Part shown: one piece after another, positions 57,871 through 64,000 of the stretch
Layout: each line of letters begins with the position of its first letter
Numbering within the stretch: position 1 is the stretch's first letter
Assembly: GCF_000876015.1 (NCBI RefSeq)
Contig: NZ_BBQM01000009.1
Coordinates: forward strand, 1-64,000
DNA from: Cupriavidus basilensis
GTDB lineage: Bacteria > Pseudomonadota > Gammaproteobacteria > Burkholderiales > Burkholderiaceae
Direction of reading: 5' to 3'
Length of the DNA: 64,000 nt
Made by a program: the position numbers and the translations under genes
Notes under the pieces: generated by a model
The model's input: only the letters and a program-made list of their open reading frames with translations
Database searches by the model: none
What the model was told of the DNA's origin: nothing

Positions 57871-59424
57871 TCAGGCGTCGGCGCGGCCGCTGCGCGCGCG
57901 GCGCTCGCTCGCGGGCGGCTTCGTCATCTGGATCACGGCGGTGTCGAGCCGGTTGTCGATGCTGTGCAGCGCCGCCAGCATGTCGCGGCGGGTACGGTCG
58001 TCCTTGTTCGCCGTGGCGGCCTGCCTGATCGTCGCGGCGGCGGCTTCGAGCGTGCCGGTGACGTTCTGGCTGACGTCGGCGATCCGTTCGTAGTGCCCGC
58101 CAAGCTCGGCGGTGCGGCGCACGCTCTCGGACACGGACTTGAGCCCGGAGACGATCTTCTCGCGCAGGTCCTCCACGAGATTGGTCATGGCCTGCACGTT
58201 GACGTTGAGCGTGTCGCTGGACTCGACGAAGATGCCGTGCGCCTTCTGCTGCGTCGACAGCGACTGGCCGACGGCCGCCTCGACGGACTTCAGGGTGGTG
58301 TCGACGCTCGTCGACAGCGTCGTGATGGAGCGCGAGATGTCGCCGGTGGCGTCGGACATCTTCTCCGAGATGACCGCCATGTTCTCGGCGAAGCGGCCGG
58401 ACATGTCGGCGATGGTCTGGCCGAGGTCGGACTTCATGTCGTCCAGGACTTCCGCCACGCTGACGCGGAACTCGGAGATCGCGGCCTGCAGCTCGGCGGT
58501 CGAGCGCCCGGCCATGACGGCGGCGCTGGCCATGTTCGCCGAGGCTTCCGCCATCGCCGTGATGTTGGCGGACACGCCGTCGACGAACGTCTCGATGGCG
58601 TGGCGCGTGGATTCGTTGTGGACCACCAGCTCGTCCATCTTCGCCAGTTGCTGCGTGCCCTGCGCGGTCTGCGCCTTCAGGCCCGCGCGCAGCGCCGCCA
58701 GCGCTTCGAGCTGCTGCGCGTGGCGCTGCGCGCCGTCCTGCGCCTGCTGCGCGGCGTTGTCACGCAGCACGGCGCCCAGCGCGCCGATGGCGTCGACCAG
58801 CTGCCGGTTGTCCGCGACCTGCAGCTCGCGGGCCTCCTTGCGCCGGCGGTCCACCTCGGTCTTCATCTTGCCGATGCACCAGTTCAGGCGGCGCTCCTCG
58901 AAGCCGTTGCGGCTGCAATAGATCTTCAGCGTCAGGAACGCCAGGATGCCCCAGGTCGACGTCTTGAACTTGGAACCGAGGCCGTGCATCATCGACATCA
59001 GGTTGTCCATCATGCTGTCCATGCCGCCGCTGCCGGTGGCCTGCGACAGGATCACGGACGCCTTGTCGAGCGCCAGGCCCAGACCGACGAACGTCCCGAG
59101 CAGGCCCACGATCAGCAGCATGCCGGGCAGGATGTCGGCGAGCTTTTCCTGCGGCGTCGCCACGGCGGCGCTGAGGTCGTTGACGGAGCCGTGCTCGACG
59201 TCCAGCTGGCCGGCGTCGCTGCCCGCTTCATTGCCCGTTTCATTTCTCGCCTTGCCGTCGACCTCGCGGTGCCAGTTCCTCGCCCAGTTGTCGGGCGTCG
59301 CGTGCCGGCGCACGCCGCGCCATGCATGGATCACCGCCACGAAGATGACGGTGAAAAAGCCGATCTGCAGCCACTCCGGCGGGAGGACCTGCGGCAGGAT
59401 GAAGTGCAGGATCTGTTCAAGCAC
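57871..59424 (-). CDS. MotA/ZorA-like membrane protein with long coiled-coil tail
   Basis: 517 residues. TM1 is at about 20-35, followed by a charged loop, then the ExbB/MotA-type pair LPGMLLIVGLLGTFVGLGLA (99-119) and STWGILAFLTLKIYC (156-170). From about 185 to 500 there is an uninterrupted helical, coiled-coil, cytoplasmic tail, as in ZorA, and unlike MotA or TolQ. GTG start at 59424 overlaps the preceding gene by 8 bp. With the ZorB-like partner it forms a predicted ion-driven motor that transmits movement through the tail. Confidence 0.8.
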   Translation of the reverse strand: MLEQILHFILPQVLPPEWLQIGFFTVIFVAVIHAWRGVRRHATPDNWARNWHREVDGKARNETGNEAGSDAGQLDVEHGSVNDLSAAVATPQEKLADILPGMLLIVGLLGTFVGLGLALDKASVILSQATGSGGMDSMMDNLMSMMHGLGSKFKTSTWGILAFLTLKIYCSRNGFEERRLNWCIGKMKTEVDRRRKEARELQVADNRQLVDAIGALGAVLRDNAAQQAQDGAQRHAQQLEALAALRAGLKAQTAQGTQQLAKMDELVVHNESTRHAIETFVDGVSANITAMAEASANMASAAVMAGRSTAELQAAISEFRVSVAEVLDDMKSDLGQTIADMSGRFAENMAVISEKMSDATGDISRSITTLSTSVDTTLKSVEAAVGQSLSTQQKAHGIFVESSDTLNVNVQAMTNLVEDLREKIVSGLKSVSESVRRTAELGGHYERIADVSQNVTGTLEAAAATIRQAATANKDDRTRRDMLAALHSIDNRLDTAVIQMTKPPASERRARSGRADA

Positions 59425-60673
59425 GGCTCTCGACCTCCAGTTCGCCGCTGCGCGCGCGGCATTCTTCCTCGAAGATGTTGGCGAAGTCGATGATCAGCAT
59501 CTGCTGGTCTTCGCTCAGCGCCTCCCAGGCCTTGCCGTTCTGCGCGCAGTCGATCAGGATCGTCCCGACCTCGCTGCCCTGGCGCAGCAGGTAGGCGCGG
59601 TCCTCGCTGGCGAGTTGCTCCTCGCTCTTCTCCAGCATCTGCATGAAGCCTTCGCTGGCGTAGACGTAGTTGCGCCGCTCGCGGTTGCGCTTGGCCAGGC
59701 TGTCGGCCTGCGCCTTGAGCGCGGGCACGGTGGACTGGAGCTCGGCCAGCATGGCGGCCTCGTCGGGCGCGAGATCGCCGAGCTTCCGGGCGGTCTCCAG
59801 GCGGCGCAGCAGCACCTGCTCCCTGGCCAGGCGCTGGTTGTCCGCCTGCCACTGCTTCTCGTCGGCCTGCAGGGCGACGTCCCAGGCCTTGGTCAGTTCC
59901 TCGAACACGAACGGCAGCAGCTTCTTGCCGTGGCGCGCGGCGATGATGGCGTCGAGCCTGTCGGTGTCGGCTGCCGACAGCGTCGGCTCGGGCGCGATCA
60001 GGTCCGACGCGACCTTGACGAGGAAGACGTCGTCGGCCGAGATGTCGGCGATGTCGCGCGCTTTCTCCAGCTTGTGCTCGGCGGACCTGAGCAGCTTCTG
60101 CGTGGCGCGCAGGCGCAGGTAGTGGTCGAAGCTCTGCAGCTCGCCCGCTTCGAGCAGGTTGTCGACGCCGGCGGTGGCCAGCACGTAGTCGTTGACCAGC
60201 GCGGCGAGGTCGAGCCCGTGCCGCGCTGTCTCGGGCAGGCGCGAGCGCGCTTCCTCGAAGGTCTTCTTGTGCCGGCGGGCCTGCGCCTCTTCCTCGGCGT
60301 TCATCTTCTTGCGCAGCTCGCGCGCGCGCTGGATCGCCCAGTTGATGGCTTTCTCCAGCTTTTGCAGGACCGGGCTGTTCTCGAGCTTCATCAGCGCGGT
60401 CAGCGCGGTGTCGATCGCCACGATGGCGTCGCCGAGCCAGGGGAGGCCCATATTCTTCGCCGCGGTCGCCGCCACCGCGAAGTACGGCTTGATCCGCTGC
60501 AGCACCGGGCGCACCTTGCGCCAGGTTTCCTTGACCGTGCCCACGAAGGTCTCGGCCTCGTCGGCCAGCCAGTCGATGGCCTTCACGGCGATGTTCCGCG
60601 CCGTGTCGTAGACGCTCCTGGCGGCCGAGACGAAGGCGCTCCCGACCGATCTTGCAAATGAAAACAGCCCCAT
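59417..60673 (-). CDS. Helical protein of unknown family in the Zorya-like operon
   Basis: 418 residues, no family recognised. MGLFSFARSVGSAFVSAARS begins an amphipathic region; residues 60-140 resemble membrane-lining amphipathic helices (VAATAAKNMGLPWLGDAIVA) without a true membrane segment. The rest is charged helix-rich, with many E/K/R and coiled-coil-like stretches (SAEHKLEKARDI). No nuclease or helicase motif is visible. It sits between the AAA+ ATPase and the ZorA-like gene with overlap into the latter, so it is the best candidate for the effector or adaptor. GAGGGAATC precedes ATG 60673. Confidence 0.78.
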   Translation of the reverse strand: MGLFSFARSVGSAFVSAARSVYDTARNIAVKAIDWLADEAETFVGTVKETWRKVRPVLQRIKPYFAVAATAAKNMGLPWLGDAIVAIDTALTALMKLENSPVLQKLEKAINWAIQRARELRKKMNAEEEAQARRHKKTFEEARSRLPETARHGLDLAALVNDYVLATAGVDNLLEAGELQSFDHYLRLRATQKLLRSAEHKLEKARDIADISADDVFLVKVASDLIAPEPTLSAADTDRLDAIIAARHGKKLLPFVFEELTKAWDVALQADEKQWQADNQRLAREQVLLRRLETARKLGDLAPDEAAMLAELQSTVPALKAQADSLAKRNRERRNYVYASEGFMQMLEKSEEQLASEDRAYLLRQGSEVGTILIDCAQNGKAWEALSEDQQMLIIDFANIFEEECRARSGELEVESRA

Positions 60674-60690
60674 GATTCCCTCTTTTCCTG

Positions 60691-61653
60691 TTAGTCGACG
60701 CCCAGCAGCCGCCGGGTCGTTGCGGAGTCGGCCGCGGGCCCGCGGCGGTGTTCCGGTGAACCGGCTACCTCGTCGCCGGCCTTGCGCACCTCGCCGATGG
60801 CGGCTTCGAGGTGCGCCAGCGCCAGGCCGGGCGGCTGGCCGTGCCGCTCGGCCTCGTGCAGCGCCTTGGGCAGCGCCAGCCGCATGCAGGTGCGGATCTC
60901 GCGGCCGGAGAAGCCGTCGCTGAGCGCGGCGCAGCGCGCCAGCAGGGGCTCGCGCGGGTCCCGCAGCGGGATGCCCGCGACCAGCATGCGCGACCACAGG
61001 CGCTGGCGCGCGTCGAGGTCGGGCAGGTCGAAGTGCACGTGATAGCCGATGCGGCTGCGAAACGCCTCGTCGTAGTTCTTGGCGAAGTTGGTGGCGAAGA
61101 CCGCCACGCCGTCGAAGCGCTCCAGCTCGATCAGCAGCGTGGAGCGCATGGCGTTGACTTCGTTGTCCACGCCCTGCGTCACCGAGGACAGGCGCTTGCC
61201 GAGCAGGGTGTCGGCCTCGTCGAAGAACAGCAGCGCGCCGGCCGCGCGCGCGGCGTCGAACGCGGCCTGGATGTTCTTCGCGGTCTCGCCCATGAACTTG
61301 CTTTCCAGCTCGGCGATGCCCAGCGACATGAACGGCAGGTCCAGCGTGCCCGCCAGGGCCTCGGCCGCGAGCGTCTTGCCGGTGCCGGGCGGGCCGTAGA
61401 AGTTGAGGATGGTGCTCAGGCCGAGCGGGTCCACGGCGCCGAAGTCCCAGTCGACGTAGATGGTCTTGCGGTGGCGCAGCTTGGTCAGGCATTCGGCAAG
61501 GCGCAGCGCCGTGGCGTCGGACAGGATGACGTCGGCGCCGAGCCGGAAGCGCGGCGCGCGCGCGGCGAAGCGCGCGCCGTCGTCCGGCGCGCCCGGGCGG
61601 GGGCCGCGTTCGGGCGCCGCCAGCCGCCCGCCCCCGGTGGTGTTCTCGTTCAA
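60691..61653 (-). CDS. AAA+ ATPase of the Zorya-like operon
   Basis: 320 residues from TTG 61653; an upstream start at 61755 (TTG) is possible but the extra residues look like spacer. Classical AAA motifs: Walker A GPPGTGKT at 87-94, Walker B LLFFDEAD at 141-148, sensor 1 ATNF, and FRSRI at 198-202 supplying arginine fingers. It is close to the single-domain FtsH/spastin-like clade that remodels proteins, rather than a DNA helicase. First gene of the operon, 17 bp before the 418-residue protein. It may couple ATP hydrolysis to the stator complex. Confidence 0.85.
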   Translation of the reverse strand: MNENTTGGGRLAAPERGPRPGAPDDGARFAARAPRFRLGADVILSDATALRLAECLTKLRHRKTIYVDWDFGAVDPLGLSTILNFYGPPGTGKTLAAEALAGTLDLPFMSLGIAELESKFMGETAKNIQAAFDAARAAGALLFFDEADTLLGKRLSSVTQGVDNEVNAMRSTLLIELERFDGVAVFATNFAKNYDEAFRSRIGYHVHFDLPDLDARQRLWSRMLVAGIPLRDPREPLLARCAALSDGFSGREIRTCMRLALPKALHEAERHGQPPGLALAHLEAAIGEVRKAGDEVAGSPEHRRGPAADSATTRRLLGVD

Positions 61654-61827
61654 AGCGTGTTCCCCATGTATTGCGCGGCATCCGGGCGTGGCTTGCCCGC
61701 CCGCGCCGCCCGCGCCGGCCCCGGTTCTGCCGCCGGGGCGCGATGCGAACGTCAAGTGACCTACTATCGGCAGCGGCCCGCAAAAATGGAGTCCTGCTTT
61801 CGGGGGGGATCGCGCCGGCTTCGCGGA

Positions 61828-61876
61828 AGTCTGTCCGCGTATCTGCGCATCGCGTGCGCAGATACGCGGACAGACT
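61828..61876. repeat. Perfect 22-bp inverted repeat between divergent genes
   Basis: Arms at 61828-61849 and 61855-61876 are exact reverse complements around the 5-base centre TCGCG; the left arm starts AGTCTGTCCGCGTATCTGCG. There is no T-run, so it is not an ordinary terminator. It lies 175 bases upstream of the AAA+ gene and 59 before the DUF445 gene, where it could be an operator or a cruciform. Confidence 0.7.
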
Positions 61877-61934
61877 GTCTCCGCCCATTCCGGGCAAGTT
61901 ATCCTCCATCCACGCCTCGACTACCTCACCACGC

Positions 61935-63209
61935 ATGCAGCAAGACACCGAACTCCGCATCGCCAAGCGCAAGGCGCTGGCATTCCTGCTGTTCGCCTTC
62001 GCGGTCTTCATCGCCACCCTGTTCGTGCCGCACGGCTTCGCCGCCGGCTGGGTGCGCGCCGCGTCGGAGGCCGCGATGGTCGGCGGGCTGGCCGACTGGT
62101 TCGCGGTGGCGGCGCTGTTCCGCCGCATTCCGCTGCCGGGGCTGGCCGGGCACACCAACATCGTCGCGCGCAAGAAGGACGACATCGCCGACGGCCTCGC
62201 CGCCTTCGTGCGCGACAAGTTCCTCGACGTGCCGTCGGTGGTCGCGCTGATCGACCGGCACAATCCCGCGCAGGCAGTGGCGCAATGGCTGGCCGCGCCC
62301 GGCAACACGCGCGAGATCGGCGACGTGGTGGCGAAGGTGGCCGGCACCGCGCTGGACCTGATGGACGAGCGGGACATCCAGGCCGCGATCCGCCACGCGG
62401 CGCACGCCATGATCGGCAAGGTGGACCTGTCGCGCTCGGCCGCCACCATCCTCGAGAGCCTGACCGAGAACGGCCGCCACCAGGCGCTGCTCGACGCCTC
62501 GCTGGCGCAGCTGATCCGGCTGCTCAACGAGCCCGGCACGCGCGCGTTCATCGCCGAGCGCATCGTGGAGTGGCTCAAGAGCGAGCATCCGAAGAAGGAG
62601 CGGATCCTGCCCACGGAGTGGATCGGCAGCAACGGCGCCGATCTCGTCGCCGCGGCGCTGGGCCGCGTGCTGGGGCAGGTGGAGGCGGACACCACGCACC
62701 AGTTGCGCCGCGCGTTCGACGACGCCGTGGCCACGCTGATCGCGCGCCTCAAGGACGACCCGGCCTTTCACGCCCGGGCCGACCGGATCCGGCAGCAGCT
62801 CCAGGGCGACAGCGCGCTCAACGCCTACCTCGGCGGCCTGTGGGCGGACTGGCGCGGCTGGCTCAAGCAGGACCTCGCGCGCGCGGATTCCGTGGTCCAC
62901 CGCAAGGTCATGGAAGCCGGCCACTGGATCGGCGCCGAGCTGGCGCGCAGCCCGTCGCTGCGCGCCTCGCTCAACGACCATCTGCGCGAAGCCGCGCGCG
63001 GCATGGCGCCGGATTTCGCGGAATTCGTCACGCGCCATATCAGCAGCACCGTGCGCGGCTGGGACGCGCGCGAGATGGCGCGCCAGATCGAGCTCAGCGT
63101 GGGGCGCGACCTGCAGTACATCCGCATGAACGGCACGCTGGTGGGCGGGCTGATCGGCGCGGTGCTGTACCTGGTCGCGCAGATGCCGGCGCTGCTCGGC
63201 CGCCTGTGA
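61935..63209 (+). CDS. DUF445 family membrane protein
   Basis: 424 residues. N-terminal membrane segments (AFLLFAFAVFIATLFVPHGF) precede the DUF445 core AASEAAMVGGLADWFAVAAL and FRRIPLPGLAGHTNIVARKK. A helical repeat region with many Arg/Asp residues follows, then a C-terminal membrane helix (GTLVGGLIGAVLYLVAQMPA). Typical two-end anchored layout. Role unknown. ATG 61935 is chosen because it begins the family-like N terminus. Confidence 0.88.
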   Translation: MQQDTELRIAKRKALAFLLFAFAVFIATLFVPHGFAAGWVRAASEAAMVGGLADWFAVAALFRRIPLPGLAGHTNIVARKKDDIADGLAAFVRDKFLDVPSVVALIDRHNPAQAVAQWLAAPGNTREIGDVVAKVAGTALDLMDERDIQAAIRHAAHAMIGKVDLSRSAATILESLTENGRHQALLDASLAQLIRLLNEPGTRAFIAERIVEWLKSEHPKKERILPTEWIGSNGADLVAAALGRVLGQVEADTTHQLRRAFDDAVATLIARLKDDPAFHARADRIRQQLQGDSALNAYLGGLWADWRGWLKQDLARADSVVHRKVMEAGHWIGAELARSPSLRASLNDHLREAARGMAPDFAEFVTRHISSTVRGWDAREMARQIELSVGRDLQYIRMNGTLVGGLIGAVLYLVAQMPALLGRL

Positions 63210-63252
63210 ATGCGGTGGGCGCGATGAGCGCGATGAGCGTGGCCGGCGCGCC

Positions 63253-64000
63253 CTAGCCCGCCGTGTCGCCGCGGCCCGTGAAGAACTGCCAGAGCCGGAT
63301 CATGGCCAGCGTGTCGAGGCCGCAGTAGTCCGTGAGCTGCCGCTCGATCTGCGCCTTGCGCGCGGGCGCGGTGCCGGGCGCGATGGCTTCCTGGTAGGCG
63401 CTCATGGCCATGCCGCCGTCCTGCACGCCGTCCAGCGCGTCGTAGCGCAGGTCGGGCGCGATGGCCGGCAGCACCTTCTTGATGCTCCAGCTGCCCTGCT
63501 GGTCCGGGTGGTAGTAATGCTGCTGGGCAACCGGGAGCAGGTCCACCACGCGCGCGCAGATGGCCAGCAGCGGGGCTTCCAGCGCCGCAAAGCGCGCGGC
63601 GAGCTCGCGCATGCGCGCGGTCTCGAAGGCGGCGTTGTAGACGAAGACCGGGCCGGCCTGCCCGCAGCCGGCCACCAGCGCCCGCGCGAACGCGAGCGAG
63701 GGATCGTCGCCGGACAGGTCGAGGAACGACCGGTGCTCCAGCTTGCCCGTGCGCGACAGCCGGTGCAGGCTGAACTGGAACGGCAGTTGCTGGTACGGCC
63801 GCGTGCCGGGCCAGACCGGCACCGCGAACTGGATCGTCTCGAAGTCCAGGAAAAAGGCCGGCAGCTTGTGCGCGGCGAGCTCGGCCGCGGCGCCGGCGGC
63901 GTCGAAGAAGACCTCGCCGGACAGCGTGTGCGCCTTCACGCGGCGCTGCCGGTCGTTGAGCAGGCGGTCCGGCACGTCGCGCATGTCGGCCACGCCGTCC
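63253..64000 (-). CDS. DUF2779 family protein, 5' end cut by the window
   Basis: 248 C-terminal codons are visible; the frame runs open into the window edge, so the N terminus is outside. LPAFFLDFETIQFAVPVWPG has the D-F-E triad of an RNase H/DEDD-like exonuclease, and VFVYNAAFETARMRELA is its second motif; DYCGLDTLAMIRLWQFF gives the final Asp. Full-length relatives are about 500 residues or more, usually with an upstream nuclease domain. The visible part is intact. Confidence 0.8.
   Translation of the reverse strand, partial: DGVADMRDVPDRLLNDRQRRVKAHTLSGEVFFDAAGAAAELAAHKLPAFFLDFETIQFAVPVWPGTRPYQQLPFQFSLHRLSRTGKLEHRSFLDLSGDDPSLAFARALVAGCGQAGPVFVYNAAFETARMRELAARFAALEAPLLAICARVVDLLPVAQQHYYHPDQQGSWSIKKVLPAIAPDLRYDALDGVQDGGMAMSAYQEAIAPGTAPARKAQIERQLTDYCGLDTLAMIRLWQFFTGRGDTAG

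Noticed and set aside
57215..59424. Flagellar motA/motB genes
   Set aside because: No flagellar genes are near, the MotA-like protein has a long coiled-coil tail, and the MotB-like protein is short with a ZorB-like helix; the AAA+ and unknown partners do not fit flagella.
59417..62752. A single 1111-codon minus-strand frame covering the 418-residue protein and running on under the AAA+ and DUF445 genes
   Set aside because: Only the first 419 codons (from ATG 60673) are protein-like. The rest is antisense to DUF445 or in another frame of the AAA+ gene; it is a GC-rich shadow.

Overview
This window reads as a high-GC betaproteobacterial main chromosome around its replication origin, most likely Cupriavidus or a close Burkholderiaceae relative. 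The evidence is the classical origin order (mnmE ... yidC, yidD, rnpA, rpmH on the minus strand, then oriC, dnaA, dnaN, gyrB on the plus strand), a DnaA with a very long Gly/Pro/Gln-rich linker, a Bug (TctC) receptor, PA2169 and CHAD family proteins, and strong GC-ending codon use. All product names are inferences from protein motifs read by eye; no database search was run.

Layout. 0-15 kb is core-like flank: a MerR regulator, a LysR/Bug receptor/M14 deacylase cluster, a chemotaxis receptor, several small envelope proteins, an ICMT-like methyltransferase, a stand-alone 2OG-oxygenase-like protein, mnmE, a CHAD protein, a thioesterase and a VOC protein. 15-25.2 kb is the origin block. A tight cluster of five DnaA-box-like 9-mers lies at 8482-8548, about 10 kb from oriC. 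A REPIN-like repeat pair sits in the unusually long dnaA-dnaN spacer.

25.2-45.2 kb is an inserted, lower-GC defence island between gyrB and a GntR regulator. It carries a two-gene Hachiman system (hamA-hamB), a type I restriction-modification operon (hsdM-hsdS-DUF5655 nuclease-hsdR) with 4-bp overlaps, a nuclease-like protein, a protein with a HEPN-type RNxxxH motif, a few membrane or lipoproteins of unknown role, and many gene scars: DUF6035, dnaE2, a second hsdM, a TnsA-like endonuclease and an HTH protein. The scars indicate repeated insertion and deletion at this site.

45.2-51.4 kb is a sugar-acid or amino-acid type catabolic locus: a GntR/FCD regulator with two winged-helix domains, divergent from a polar amino acid ABC transporter (two permeases, ATPase, binding protein) and a fused SAF-UxaA dehydratase. 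51.4-52.6 kb is a cynT-cynS cyanate detoxification pair. 53-57.1 kb holds a trypsin-like protease and a run of very small conserved proteins around a second IF-1 gene; three of the small proteins look like paralogues.

57.2-61.7 kb is the most interesting unit: a four-gene operon coding a AAA+ ATPase, a 418-residue helical protein of unknown family, a MotA/ZorA-like protein with a very long coiled-coil tail, and a MotB/ZorB-like protein. It has the membrane motor of Zorya but not the usual ZorC/ZorD/ZorE partners, so it is a candidate undescribed Zorya-like or motor-coupled system. A 22-bp perfect inverted repeat lies in its upstream region. The window ends with a DUF445 membrane protein and a partial DUF2779 nuclease-like gene.
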